Source: Streptomyces sp. C10-9-1 (lineage in GTDB: Bacteria > Actinomycetota > Actinomycetes > Streptomycetales > Streptomycetaceae). Taken from it: DNA of 64,000 nucleotides. The position numbers and the translations under genes were made by a program. Of this stretch, positions 1-11,042 are shown one piece after another. The first letter of the stretch is position 1, and the number at the start of each line of letters is the position of its first letter. The stretch lies in the NCBI RefSeq assembly GCF_024497955.1, contig NZ_JANHKP010000006.1, positions 275,807 through 339,806 on the forward strand, in the 5' to 3' direction. The notes below the pieces were generated by a model, which made no database searches, was not told the origin of the DNA, and was given only the letters and a program-made list of their open reading frames with translations.

Positions 1-372
1 CGGGCCTTTGCTCCGGGAATGGCGGGAAGGCGATTCCCGCTGGACGTACGAAATTCAACTGAACGACGGATCAGCAGGGCGACGGCATGCTATGCGCCCC
101 CTGAACCCTCTCAGTCTGCCGCACGCGGCACGGCGAAGGGCGGGCACCCCCCTGAGGGGGGTGCCCGCCCTTCGCCGTGTGGTGCCGGGGCCGCCACCGG
201 GTCGCCGGTGAGGGCCGGGCCGCGCTCCGGGCTCTGGCCCGGAGGCCGGGATGACGGCCCCGGACGCCTGGGGCGGCGGACGGCCGGCACCGCCGGGCCG
301 GAGGCCGGGGCGGGCCGGGCGGCGGCCGCCGGGGCGCCGCTCCCGCCCGCGGGCCGGGCGGCGCCCGCCGCG
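1..372. other. Intergenic region left of ppdK
   Basis: No convincing gene is seen here. The first 125 bases are less GC-rich than the rest and hold no start codon with a ribosome binding site followed by Streptomyces-like coding. The one clear element is a long hairpin at 130-178. The stretch 180-372 is extremely GC-rich with short GGCC-type repeats and looks non-coding. Confidence 0.5.
130..178. terminator. Strong hairpin terminator downstream of ppdK
   Basis: The two arms (ACGGCGAAGGGCGGGCACCC and its complement) form a near-perfect inverted repeat around a tiny loop. It lies about 200 bp past the ppdK stop on the minus strand. There is no U-tract, as is usual for Streptomyces terminators. 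It could also stop a plus-strand transcript from outside the window. Confidence 0.75.
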
Positions 373-3081
<2,709 letters not shown>

Positions 3082-3525
3082 GGGTCTCGACTCCTCGAGG
3101 ACTCGGTGGCTGCCCTGACGGCGAGGAACATACCCAGATCAAAGGCTCCTGGGTACGTCCACTTGCGCGTCATACGGCCTTAACCACTCGTCCGCCAGCA
3201 GATCGAAAGTGCCCACGATGCACCGCGGCCATGGAGAGCTTCTTCAACACTTGAACGAAAGAATCCGGCGCGTGATCGTTGATCGATCATCGGTCACCGT
3301 GGGTCGCGAAACCCGTCGGGAGGTGAAGACCACAAGGGTGGCACTGAGTGCCACCCTTTGGAAGGTGCAGCCGTCCGAATATCGCTCATCTGAGCGCACC
3401 CCCTATCAAGGGTGGTGAGGATCACGCCGCCCGAGGTGCCGGAATTCCACGATCCGGACCGGCGGGCGGACGGCCGGGCGCGCTGCCCGGTCCGGGCCCG
3501 GCGGCCCGCCCGGCGGCGCCCGGCC
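3082..3525. other. Intergenic region between ppdK and dusB
   Basis: This 444 bp stretch holds no gene I can support. It must contain the ppdK promoter on the minus strand. A short palindromic GATCGTTGATCGATCATC-like stretch lies around 3277-3294 and a perfect 12-bp-arm hairpin at 3334-3358. No individual promoter hexamers stood out. Confidence 0.5.
3334..3358. terminator. Hairpin between dusB and ppdK
   Basis: AAGGGTGGCACT and its exact complement are separated by a single base; in practice the inner pairs open to form the loop. It lies about 170 bp downstream of the dusB stop on the minus strand. It is most simply read as a dusB terminator that insulates ppdK, although the distance is long. 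Confidence 0.55.
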
Positions 3526-4674
3526 TCAGCCACCGGAGGTGTCCAGTTCCGCGTCCTCGCCGACACCCGCGCAGTCGTAGGGGTCCTTGAGCCAGCCGTC
3601 CGGCAGCACCACCCGGTTGTTGCCGGAGGTGCGGCCACGAGGCCCGTCCGCACCCTGCGGCCACGGCTGGTCCAGCTCCAGCTCGCTCAACTGAGCGCGC
3701 AGCTCGTCCAGGGAGGAGGTGACGGCCAGGCGCCCGCGCATGGCGGACCCCACGGCGAAGCCCTTGAGGTACCAGGCGACGTGCTTGCGGAAGTCGATGA
3801 CTCCGCGGGACTCGTCGCCGATCCACTCCCCCAGCAGCGCGGCGTGCCGCAGCATCACCTCGGCCACCTCGCGCAGCGCGGGCCGCCGGAAGTCGCTCCG
3901 CCCCTCGAAGGCCGCCACCAGGTCGGCGAAGAGCCAGGGGCGGCCCAGGCAGCCGCGCCCCACGACCACGCCGTCGCAGCCCGTCTCACGCACCATCCGC
4001 AGGGCGTCCCCGGCCGACCAGATGTCGCCGTTGCCGAGCACCGGGATCTCCGGGACGTGCTCCTTCAGCCGGGCGATCGCCTCCCAGTCGGCCGTGCCCC
4101 CGTAGTGCTGGGCGGCGGTGCGGCCGTGCAGGGCGATCGCCGTGACGCCCTCGTCCACCGCGATCCGGCCCGCGTCCAGGTAGGTGATGTGGTCGTCGTC
4201 GATGCCCTTGCGCATCTTCATGGTGACGGGCAGGCCACCGGAGTTGCCGACGGCCTCCCGGAGGATGGCCCGCAGCAGGTTCCGCTTGTAGGGCAGGGCG
4301 GAGCCGCCCCCCTTGCGGGTGACCTTGGGCACCGGGCAGCCGAAGTTCAGGTCGATGTGGTCGGCCAGCCCCTCGTCCACGATCATGCGGACGGCCTTGC
4401 CCACGGTGACCGGGTCCACGCCGTACAGCTGGATCGAGCGCGGTGTCTCGGTCTCGTCGAAGTGGATGAGCTGCATGGTCTTCTCGTTGCGCTCGACCAG
4501 CGCCCGGGTCGTGATCATCTCGCTGACGAACAGGCCCTTGCCCCCGCTGAACTCGCGGCACAGGGTGCGGAACGGGGCGTTGGTGATCCCTGCCATCGGG
4601 GCGAGCACCACGGGCGGCTGCACCGTGTGGGGACCGATCCTGAGCGGCTGGGCGGCGGGGGCGAGCGTGGTCAT
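3526..4674 (-). CDS. dusB: tRNA-dihydrouridine synthase (DusB family)
   Basis: FMN-dependent enzyme that reduces specific uridines of tRNA to dihydrouridine. About 382 residues from the start chosen here. The APMAGITNAPFR motif is at the N-terminus of the TIM barrel, LNFGCPVPKVTRKGGGSAL contains the catalytic cysteine, and MKMRKGIDD, ALHGRTAAQHYGG and GNGDIW follow, all typical of Dus proteins. ATG at 4672-4674 was preferred over an upstream in-frame ATG because it begins directly before the conserved barrel. It is divergent from the lipoprotein gene on the right. Confidence 0.95.
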   Translation of the reverse strand: MTTLAPAAQPLRIGPHTVQPPVVLAPMAGITNAPFRTLCREFSGGKGLFVSEMITTRALVERNEKTMQLIHFDETETPRSIQLYGVDPVTVGKAVRMIVDEGLADHIDLNFGCPVPKVTRKGGGSALPYKRNLLRAILREAVGNSGGLPVTMKMRKGIDDDHITYLDAGRIAVDEGVTAIALHGRTAAQHYGGTADWEAIARLKEHVPEIPVLGNGDIWSAGDALRMVRETGCDGVVVGRGCLGRPWLFADLVAAFEGRSDFRRPALREVAEVMLRHAALLGEWIGDESRGVIDFRKHVAWYLKGFAVGSAMRGRLAVTSSLDELRAQLSELELDQPWPQGADGPRGRTSGNNRVVLPDGWLKDPYDCAGVGEDAELDTSGG

Positions 4675-4811
4675 CCGCCCATTGTCGCGCATGGCGCACC
4701 CCTCCCCCATCGGCCCGTGGAACATGCACTACCTCACACTTCGGCCTACTTTGGGCGCGATGCCCCCCTCCCGGGCCACCGCGAGGCCCGGTGCCGCAGA
4801 ACGGAGACGCC

Positions 4812-5360
4812 GTGCCCTCCTCCCGCCGCCTCGCCCCCGCCCTGGTGGCCGCACCGCTGCTCGCCCTCGCCCTGGCCGCCTGCGGCTCCGACGGCGACGG
4901 GAGCGGCGGCTCAGCCACCCCGACCACGGTCACCCCGACGTCCGAGGCGCCCGGCACGCCCTCGGCCACCGACACCCCCTCGCCGCCCACCCAGCAGGAC
5001 CTGGAGGAGTCCGTCTCGGCCGAGACGGAGCGCATCCGGTCCTCCGCCTCCGCCCAGCTCGAGGACGCCGAGGGCGAGGGCGACGCCATGGACGACGTGT
5101 CCGTGCAGGGCGTGCCCACGGCCAACACGGGCGACCTGCGCACGGGGCTGGTCCGCGTCACCAACCCGACCGACGAGGCCGCCTTCTACGCGGTGCAGGT
5201 CGACTTCGTGGCGGGCGACGGCACCGTGGTCGACACCGTCGTCGCCGGCTTCCCGGACGTCGGGCCGGGGGAACAGGTGGAGCGGTACGTCTCCAGCCGC
5301 ACCGCGGGCGGGTCCGACACCCCGACGACACCGCGTATCGCCAAGGCCGAACGCGGCTGA
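4812..5360 (+). CDS. Secreted lipoprotein of unknown function
   Basis: A 182-residue protein. The GTG start at 4812 has GGAG six bases upstream. A short Arg-containing n-region and an Ala/Leu-rich hydrophobic segment lead to a lipobox ending ALAAC, so the mature protein should be anchored to the outer face of the membrane by its cysteine near residue 22. A Thr/Pro/Ser/Gly-rich linker follows, then a small domain containing RVTNPTDEAAFYAVQVDF, which resembles the FxxE/DUF4352-like beta-sandwich found in streptomycete lipoproteins. No enzyme motif is visible. An upstream in-frame ATG at 4791 has no ribosome binding site. Confidence 0.8.
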   Translation: MPSSRRLAPALVAAPLLALALAACGSDGDGSGGSATPTTVTPTSEAPGTPSATDTPSPPTQQDLEESVSAETERIRSSASAQLEDAEGEGDAMDDVSVQGVPTANTGDLRTGLVRVTNPTDEAAFYAVQVDFVAGDGTVVDTVVAGFPDVGPGEQVERYVSSRTAGGSDTPTTPRIAKAERG

Positions 5361-5390
5361 GCCGCTGCCGGGCGGCCGCCCGGCAGCGGC
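5361..5390. terminator. Perfect 30-bp palindrome after lipoprotein stop
   Basis: GCCGCTGCCGGGCGG is followed directly by its exact complement, beginning the base after the lipoprotein stop codon. It is followed ten bases later by a second strong hairpin. The pair probably forms a tandem terminator for the convergent genes on either side. Confidence 0.65.
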
Positions 5391-5400
5391 GGCACGGAGA

Positions 5401-5437
5401 GGGGCCGCCTCCCGCCGTCGCGGCGGGAGGCGGCCCC
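5401..5437. terminator. Bidirectional hairpin terminator
   Basis: Two exact 16-base arms (GGGGCCGCCTCCCGCC and complement) flank the five-base loop GTCGC. It lies between the convergent lipoprotein gene and the DUF6243-like gene, 14 bp beyond the latter's stop. Confidence 0.8.
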
Positions 5438-5451
5438 TCGGGCCGTGCGGG

Positions 5452-5691
5452 TCAGCAGGAGCCGTCGGAGCTGCGGCCGTCGGCGGGTTGCGCACCGCCC
5501 TCAGGGCGCGGCCCGTCCGCGGCCTCGGCGGCGGCGCGGGTGCGCTCCCGCATCCTGCGCAGCAGTTCCTGCTTCCGGTCGGCGTCGGGGCTGACGGCGT
5601 GGTGCGCCGGGCCGTTCCCCTGCCGGTCGGCCCGGGACAGCTTCCTGCGCTGCCCGCCGACGCCGAGGAGGTTGTTGCGGCTCTTGGCCAT
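5452..5691 (-). CDS. Small DUF6243-like protein
   Basis: A 79-residue, strongly basic and hydrophilic protein starting MAKSRNNLLGVGGQRRKLSR, the signature opening of a small family conserved in Streptomyces and, as I recall, catalogued as DUF6243. No membrane segment or catalytic motif is present; the C-terminal half is low-complexity (Ala/Gly/Asp/Pro). The ATG is preceded by GGGAGAA at correct spacing. Function is unknown. The family name is from memory. Confidence 0.75.
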   Translation of the reverse strand: MAKSRNNLLGVGGQRRKLSRADRQGNGPAHHAVSPDADRKQELLRRMRERTRAAAEAADGPRPEGGAQPADGRSSDGSC

Positions 5692-5881
5692 GGGGTTCTC
5701 CCGTCGAGTCGAGATGTGGCTGCCGGTGCGTGGCGCGTGGGCGGAGGGACCGCCGCGCTCTCACTCGTAGATCTGGAAGAACGAGGACATGCGAGGAAGG
5801 TAGCGCCGCCGTCCGGGCGCGGTCATCCCGTTTTTCCCGCCCCGGCCCCCACCCCGCACGCCCCGACCCCCTCACGAGGGA

Positions 5882-5905
5882 ATGACAGATATTGAAATCT
5901 GTCAT
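5882..5905. promoter_or_regulatory. Operator palindrome upstream of aldo/keto reductase
   Basis: ATGACAGAT and its exact complement ATCTGTCAT are separated by six bases. This is unusually AT-rich for the region. The spacer and right arm overlap a likely -35 hexamer (5892-5897), so a bound protein would block transcription of the reductase. The TetR regulator encoded just downstream of the reductase is the natural candidate ligand. Confidence 0.75.
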
Positions 5906-5920
5906 CCGTCATGCCATGGT
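5892..5920 (+). promoter_or_regulatory. Predicted promoter of aldo/keto reductase-tetR operon
   Basis: TTGAAA at 5892-5897 and CATGGT at 5915-5920 are separated by 17 bp, a good fit to the housekeeping sigma consensus. The -35 lies inside the operator palindrome. Expected transcription start is near 5927, about 30 bases before the reductase ATG. Confidence 0.55.
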
Positions 5921-5957
5921 TGGCGTACGGCAACGACCACCGCATCGGGAGCACGTC

Positions 5958-6995
5958 ATGACCACCACCGCAACCGCCGGGCGCACCGCCCTCCCCTTCC
6001 GGCCGCTCGGGGCGACCGGCCCCCGCGTCTTCCCCCTCGGCCTCGGCTGCATGGGCATGTCCGCCCTCTACGGGGAGGCGGACCGGGGGGAGTCGCTCGC
6101 GACGATCCACGCGGCCCTGGAGGCGGGCGTCACCCTCCTCGACACGGGCGACTTCTACGGCATGGGCCACAACGAGCTGCTGATCGGCGAAGCGCTCCGC
6201 GGCGCTTCCTCGGCCGCCCGCGAGCGAGCGCTCGTCTCGGTGAAGTTCGGCGCCCTGCGCACGGTGGAGGGCGGCTTCACGGGCTACGACGGCCGGCCCG
6301 ACGCCGTGCGGAACTTCGCCGCCTACAGCCTTCAGCGGCTCGGCCGGGAGCACATCGACGTCTACCGCATCGCCCGGGTCGACCCGGCCGTCCCGATCGA
6401 GGAGACCGTCGGCGCCATCGCCGAGCTCGTGCAGGCGGGGCACGTGCGATACATCGGACTGTCCGAGGTCGGGCCCGAGACCATCCGCCGTGCCGCCTCG
6501 GTGGCCCCCATCGCCGACCTCCAGATCGAGTACTCCCTGCTGTCGCGGGGCATCGAGAGCACCATCCTGCCGACGGTGCGCGAGCTGGGCATCGGCGTCA
6601 CGGCGTACGGGGTGCTCTCCAGGGGGCTGCTCAGCGGCCACTTCACACGCGACCGCCGACTCGGCACCGGCGACTTCCGCGGGATGAGCCCCCGGTTCCA
6701 GGGCGAGAACCTGCACCGCAACCTCGATCTCGTCGAGCGGCTGCGGCAGGTGGCCGAGGCGCGGGGCACCGGCGTCGCGCGGGCGGCCATCGCCTGGGTG
6801 CTGTCCCGGGGCGAGGACATCGTCCCGCTGGTGGGCGCCCGCACCCGGGCCCGGCTGTCCGAGGCACTCGGTGCCCTGGAGGTGGAGCTGACGGCGGAGG
6901 ACCTGGCCGCGATCGAGCGCGCGATACCGGCCGGTGCGGCCTCCGGGGAGCGCTACCCGGCCGCGCAGATGGCGCATCTGGACAGCGAGCGCTGA
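5958..6995 (+). CDS. Aldo/keto reductase
   Basis: NADP(H)-dependent oxidoreductase of the aldo/keto reductase superfamily, 345 residues. It contains LGLGCMGMS near residue 30, the catalytic Asp/Tyr region LLDTGDFYGMGHNELLIGEAL, the Lys-containing VSVKFG, the IDVYRI strand and the C-terminal cofactor motif GEDIVPLVGARTRARL. The usual His of the tetrad is replaced (DVYRIARVD instead of the usual LYxxHR). The ATG at 5958 has GGGAG upstream; an in-frame upstream ATG lies inside the predicted promoter and is unlikely. It appears co-transcribed with the tetR gene 31 bp downstream. Substrate is unknown. Confidence 0.9.
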   Translation: MTTTATAGRTALPFRPLGATGPRVFPLGLGCMGMSALYGEADRGESLATIHAALEAGVTLLDTGDFYGMGHNELLIGEALRGASSAARERALVSVKFGALRTVEGGFTGYDGRPDAVRNFAAYSLQRLGREHIDVYRIARVDPAVPIEETVGAIAELVQAGHVRYIGLSEVGPETIRRAASVAPIADLQIEYSLLSRGIESTILPTVRELGIGVTAYGVLSRGLLSGHFTRDRRLGTGDFRGMSPRFQGENLHRNLDLVERLRQVAEARGTGVARAAIAWVLSRGEDIVPLVGARTRARLSEALGALEVELTAEDLAAIERAIPAGAASGERYPAAQMAHLDSER

Positions 6996-7026
6996 GGGCG
7001 GGCGGCCTGCGGGTACTGTCGGCACC

Positions 7027-7608
7027 ATGGCCACCGGGACCCTGACCGCCGAGCGCATCCTCGAAGTCACCGAGGAGGTGCTGCGCCGCTACGGTCCGGC
7101 CAAGGCGACCGTGGTCGACGTGGCGCGCGCGCTGGGCGTCAGCCACGGCAGCGTCTACCGGCACTTCCGGACCAAGGCCGCGCTGCGCGAGGCGGTGACG
7201 CACCGCTGGCTGGGACGCACCGAGCAGGCGCTGGAGGAGCTCACCGCGGCGCCGGGGCCCGCGCCGGGCAAGCTGCACGACTGGCTGGCGACGCTCTTCG
7301 AGGCCAAGCGGCACAAGGCCGGGGACGACCCGGAGCTGTTCGCCACCTACAACGTGCTGATCGACGAGAGCAGCGGGGTCGTCGACCAGCATGTGACGGT
7401 GCTGGAGGACCAGGTGCGCCGGATCCTGGAGGAGGGCGTGTCCGCCGGGGAGTTCGCCGCCCCGGACCCGGCCGCCTCCGCACGGGCCGTGTTCGCCGCC
7501 ACCGCGCGCTTCCATGACCCCTCGTACGCCCCCACCTGGGAGTCCGAGACGGCCGAGGAGGAGTTCGAGCAGGTCGTGGGCCTGCTGCTGCGCGGGCTTC
7601 GCCCCTGA
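7027..7608 (+). CDS. TetR-family repressor of the aldo/keto reductase
   Basis: 193 residues. The N-terminal helix-turn-helix VDVARALGVSHGSVYRHFRTKAALREAV is a standard TetR DNA-binding domain; the all-helical C-terminal part resembles the YcnC/TetR_C group. The ATG at 7027 was chosen because it begins just ahead of the first helix. Its position behind the reductase and the 9-6-9 palindrome over the shared promoter suggest it represses both genes and is released by a substrate of the reductase. This regulation is inferred. Confidence 0.88.
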   Translation: MATGTLTAERILEVTEEVLRRYGPAKATVVDVARALGVSHGSVYRHFRTKAALREAVTHRWLGRTEQALEELTAAPGPAPGKLHDWLATLFEAKRHKAGDDPELFATYNVLIDESSGVVDQHVTVLEDQVRRILEEGVSAGEFAAPDPAASARAVFAATARFHDPSYAPTWESETAEEEFEQVVGLLLRGLRP

Positions 7609-7627
7609 GCACTCGGCCCCCGCGCAC

Positions 7628-7674
7628 GGCGAAGGCCCCCGGCTCCGCTCGGGGCGGAGCCGGGGGCCTTCGCC
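7628..7674. terminator. Bidirectional terminator between tetR and glyS
   Basis: Two perfect 21-base arms flank the five-base loop TCGGG. It lies midway between the convergent tetR and glyS genes, 15-20 bp from each stop codon. Confidence 0.88.
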
Positions 7675-7689
7675 GCCGGAGTCGGGGTG

Positions 7690-9072
7690 TCAGCAGCCGA
7701 GCAGGCGGCTGCCGAGGTAGCCCTGGATCTGGTCCAGGGACACGCGCTCCTGCTTCATCGAGTCGCGCTCGCGGACGGTCACGGCGTTGTCGTCGAGGGT
7801 GTCGAAGTCGACGGTGACGCAGTACGGCGTGCCGATCTCGTCCTGGCGGCGGTAGCGGCGGCCGATGGCACCCGCGTCGTCGAACTCGATGTTCCAGTTC
7901 TGCCGGAGGTCGGCGGCGAGGCCCTTGGCCTTCGGCGAGAGCTGGGGGTTGCGGCTCAGCGGCAGGACGGCGACCTTCACCGGGGCGAGGCGCGGGTCGA
8001 GGCGCATCACGGCGCGCTTCTCCATGACGCCCTTGGCGTTGGGGGCCTCGTCCTCGTTGTAGGCGTCGAGCAGGAAGGCCAGCATGGTGCGGCCGACACC
8101 GGCGGCGGGCTCGATGACGTAGGGGGTCCAGCGCTCGCCGGCCTCCTGGTCGAAGAACGACAGGTCAGTGCCGGACGCCTTGGCGTGCGCCGACAGGTCG
8201 TAGTCGGTGCGGTTGGCCACGCCCTCCAGCTCGCCCCACTCACCGCCGCCGAACTGGAAGCGGTACTCGATGTCGGCGGTGCGCTTGGAGTAGTGGGAGA
8301 GCTTCTCCGCCGGGTGCTCGTACCAGCGCATGTTCTCCTCGCGGAGACCCAGGCCCGTGTACCAGTTCCAGCGCTGCTCCATCCAGTACTCGTGCCACTG
8401 CTCGTCCTCGCCGGGCTTGACGAAGAACTCCATCTCCATCTGCTCGAACTCGCGGGTGCGGAAGATGAAGTTGCCGGGCGTGATCTCGTTCCGGAAGGAC
8501 TTGCCCATCTGCGCGATGCCGAAGGGCGGCTTCTTGCGGGAGGTCTGCTGCACCTGGCCGAAGTTGGTGAAGATGCCCTGGGCGGTCTCGGGGCGCAGAT
8601 AGGCCACGGACCCGGAGTCCTGCGTCGGGCCGAGGTGGGTGGAGAGCAGCCCGGAGAACTGCTTGGGCTCGGTGAAGGTGCCCTTGTTGCCGCAGTTCGG
8701 GCAGTTGAGGTCGGTCAGGCCGTTCTCGGGGAGCCGGCCGTGCTTCTCCTCGTACGCCTCCTCCAGGTGGTCGGCGCGGTAGCGCTTGTGGCAGGAGGTG
8801 CACTCGGTGAGCGGGTCCGTGAAGGTGGCGACGTGCCCGGAGGCCTCCCACACCTCGGTGGCCAGGATCACCGACGAGTCGAGACCGACGACGTCCTCCC
8901 GCGAGGTGACCATGTAGCGCCACCACTGGCGCTTGATGTTCTCCTTCAGCTCGACACCCAGCGGCCCGTAGTCCCAGGCGGCCCGCTGTCCGCCGTAGAT
9001 CTCACTGCACGGGTAGACGAAGCCACGGCGCTTGCTCAGGTTGACGATCGTGTCGATCTTGTCGGCGGCCAC
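7690..9072 (-). CDS. glyS: Glycyl-tRNA synthetase
   Basis: Class II aminoacyl-tRNA synthetase charging tRNA-Gly, 460 residues, of the single-chain type. The N-terminus contains the [13 protein letters not shown] and [11 protein letters not shown] motifs. A zinc-binding insertion supplies four cysteines (CTSCHKRY and CPNCGNKG), followed by the motif 2 region FRNEITPG and the motif 3 region near [10 protein letters not shown]. The GTG start at 9070-9072 gives the standard N-terminus. It has its own promoter region next to the divergent znuA. Confidence 0.97.
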   Translation of the reverse strand: MAADKIDTIVNLSKRRGFVYPCSEIYGGQRAAWDYGPLGVELKENIKRQWWRYMVTSREDVVGLDSSVILATEVWEASGHVATFTDPLTECTSCHKRYRADHLEEAYEEKHGRLPENGLTDLNCPNCGNKGTFTEPKQFSGLLSTHLGPTQDSGSVAYLRPETAQGIFTNFGQVQQTSRKKPPFGIAQMGKSFRNEITPGNFIFRTREFEQMEMEFFVKPGEDEQWHEYWMEQRWNWYTGLGLREENMRWYEHPAEKLSHYSKRTADIEYRFQFGGGEWGELEGVANRTDYDLSAHAKASGTDLSFFDQEAGERWTPYVIEPAAGVGRTMLAFLLDAYNEDEAPNAKGVMEKRAVMRLDPRLAPVKVAVLPLSRNPQLSPKAKGLAADLRQNWNIEFDDAGAIGRRYRRQDEIGTPYCVTVDFDTLDDNAVTVRERDSMKQERVSLDQIQGYLGSRLLGC

Positions 9073-9189
9073 GGTGCTCTCTTCATGACGAGGACGAACG
9101 GAGAATGACTCAGGTTACCGGCGGCCGGGGGCCCCGGATCAAATCGGATCCGAGTGCGGTCCGGGTGAAGAGTCGCACACGGAGGTTTA

Positions 9190-9219
9190 TTGACAATCGT
9201 TTCCGTTCTTGTTGAAAAT
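9190..9219 (+). promoter_or_regulatory. znuA promoter, probably giving a leaderless mRNA
   Basis: TTGACA at 9190-9195 and GAAAAT at 9214-9219 are separated by 18 bp. Initiation 7-8 bases after the -10 would fall at or next to the znuA ATG at 9227. No Shine-Dalgarno sequence lies just upstream of that ATG, consistent with leaderless translation. Confidence 0.55.
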
Positions 9220-9227
9220 GACTGTCA
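9213..9227. promoter_or_regulatory. Candidate Zur box
   Basis: TGAAAATGACTGTCA is an imperfect 7-1-7 palindrome resembling the streptomycete Zur consensus TGAAAATCATTTTCA (from memory). It covers the -10 region and the start of znuA, so zinc-bound Zur would block initiation. The zur gene is the last gene of the same cluster. Confidence 0.65.
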
Positions 9228-10252
9228 TGAACGTACGACGCCTCATACCCGCCACCGCCGTCGCCGGAGCCAGCGCCCTGGGCCTCGTGGCCCTCTCCGC
9301 GTGCACCACCTCGGACGCCGCCGAGCGCACGGACGACGGCAGGCTCCGGGTGGTGGCGTCCTTCTACCCCATGCAGTACCTCGCCGAGCGCATAGGCGGG
9401 GACCACGTCGCCGTCACCACGCTCACCAAGCCCGGCGTCGAGCCGCACGACCTGGAGCTCAAGCCCCGCCAGACCGCCGAACTGAACGACGCCGGGCTGA
9501 TCGTCTCCCTCAGGGGCGTCCAGCCGGCCGTGGACAAGGCGATCGAGCAGGCCGCGGCGCCGCACAAGGTGGACGCCGCCGACCTCACCGAGCTGCGGCA
9601 CTTCGACGGCAGCGGCCACGACCACGACCACGGCGGCCACGAGGGCGAGACGGAGGAGGAGCACGCCGGCCACGCGGACGAGCCGGCGCACGGGGAGCAC
9701 GAGGAGCCCGCCCCCGACACCGGGGACGAGGCGGCCGACCCCCACGTCTGGCTGGACCCCGCGAAGTACGCCGAGGTCGCCGAGGGCGTCGGCGCCGGCT
9801 TCGAGAAGGCCGACCCCGAGAACGCCGCCGACTACCGCAGGAACACCGAGGCGCTGGTCGCCGAGCTGACCGCCCTCGACGCGGAGTTCGAGAAGGGCCT
9901 GGAGAAGGCCACCACCCGGACCTTCATCACCACGCACTCCGCCTTCGGCTACCTCGCCGCCCGCTACGGCCTGGAGCAGGAGGGCATCTCCGGCGTCGGC
10001 CCGGAGAGCGAGCCCAGCCCGGCCCGGATCAAGGAGCTCCAGGAGATCGCGAAGAAGGACAAGGTCACCACCGTCTTCTTCGAGACCCTGGCCAGCGACC
10101 GCACGGCCAGGACCCTGGCCGGTGACACCGGCCTCGCGACCGACGTGCTGGACCCGCTGGAGGGCATCACGGACAAGTCCCGCGGCGACGACTACCTCCA
10201 GGTCATGCGCGCGAACCTCGCAGCCCTGCAGAAGGCCCTCGGCGCATCGTGA
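9227..10252 (+). CDS. znuA: Zinc ABC transporter substrate-binding lipoprotein
   Basis: 341 residues. A signal peptide ends in a lipobox (ALSAC), so it is anchored outside the membrane. The mature part is a cluster 9 (ZnuA/TroA) metal-binding protein: the first ligand is in VEPHDLELKPRQ, a His/Asp/Glu-rich loop (about residues 130-165) is typical of zinc rather than manganese binding, DPHVWLDPAKYAEVA and THSAFGYLA supply further ligands, and FFETLASDRTARTLA is near the end. It delivers Zn(II) to ZnuBC. The ATG at 9227 was chosen because the signal peptide begins there. Confidence 0.95.
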   Translation: MNVRRLIPATAVAGASALGLVALSACTTSDAAERTDDGRLRVVASFYPMQYLAERIGGDHVAVTTLTKPGVEPHDLELKPRQTAELNDAGLIVSLRGVQPAVDKAIEQAAAPHKVDAADLTELRHFDGSGHDHDHGGHEGETEEEHAGHADEPAHGEHEEPAPDTGDEAADPHVWLDPAKYAEVAEGVGAGFEKADPENAADYRRNTEALVAELTALDAEFEKGLEKATTRTFITTHSAFGYLAARYGLEQEGISGVGPESEPSPARIKELQEIAKKDKVTTVFFETLASDRTARTLAGDTGLATDVLDPLEGITDKSRGDDYLQVMRANLAALQKALGAS

Positions 10253-10277
10253 CCCTCCCCCCGAAAGGCGGCCGCCC

Positions 10278-11042
10278 GTGAACACCGAGCAGGTCATATC
10301 CGTCCAGGGCGCCCGAGCCGTCCTCGGCTCCCGCCCCGTGCTGCGCGGCGTCGACCTCACCGTCCGACGCGGTGAGGTCGTGGCCCTGCTCGGCGCCAAC
10401 GGCTCCGGCAAGTCCACCGCCGTGCGCTCGGTGATCGGCCAGGTGCCGCTGACCGAGGGCCGCATCGAGCTCTTCGGCACGGAGCTGCGCCGCTTCCGCC
10501 GGTGGCAGCGCCTCGGCTACGTCCCGCAGCGCACCACGGCCGCGAGCGGCGTCCCGGCGACGGTCCGGGAGGTCGTGGCCGCGGGCCGGCTGGCACGCAG
10601 CCGGTTCGGGCTGCCGTCCCGCGGCGACCGCGAGGCCGTCCGCCGCGCCATCGGACTGGTCGGGCTCGCCGACCGCGCCGGGGACTCCGTCAGCGCCCTC
10701 TCCGGCGGCCAGCACCAGCGGGTGCTGATCGCACGGGCCCTGGCCTCCGAGCCCGAGCTGCTGATCATGGACGAGCCGATGGCGGGGGTCGACCTCGCCA
10801 GCCAGGAGGTGCTCGCCGGGACCCTGCGCGAGCAGGTCGCCGCCGGCACCTCCGTGCTCCTGGTGCTGCACGAGCTCGGGCCGCTGGAGCCCCTGATCGA
10901 CCGTGCCGTCGTGCTCCGCGAGGGCTGCGTCGTGCACGACGGTCCGCCACCCGAGGCCGTCGGCCAGCATGCGCTGCCCGGCCACGACCACGTACATCCG
11001 CACGCGGCCGACGAGCCGCTCCGCACGGGACTGCTCACATGA
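10278..11042 (+). CDS. znuC: Zinc ABC transporter ATP-binding protein
   Basis: 254 residues. Walker A GANGSGKST is near residue 39; the signature LSGGQHQRV and Walker B LLIMDEPMAGVD follow, then a switch histidine in LLVLHELG. It energises zinc import with ZnuB. The C-terminus has several His residues (GHDHVHPHAADE), as in other ZnuC proteins. The GTG at 10278 has GAAAGGCGG upstream and lies 25 bp after znuA. Its stop overlaps the znuB start. Confidence 0.95.
   Translation: MNTEQVISVQGARAVLGSRPVLRGVDLTVRRGEVVALLGANGSGKSTAVRSVIGQVPLTEGRIELFGTELRRFRRWQRLGYVPQRTTAASGVPATVREVVAAGRLARSRFGLPSRGDREAVRRAIGLVGLADRAGDSVSALSGGQHQRVLIARALASEPELLIMDEPMAGVDLASQEVLAGTLREQVAAGTSVLLVLHELGPLEPLIDRAVVLREGCVVHDGPPPEAVGQHALPGHDHVHPHAADEPLRTGLLT

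Noticed and set aside
5761..5790. Nine-codon ORF MSSFFQIYE upstream of the DUF6243-like gene
   Set aside because: It has no ribosome binding site and no attenuator-like hairpin follows it. It could be chance; conservation data would be needed to support it.
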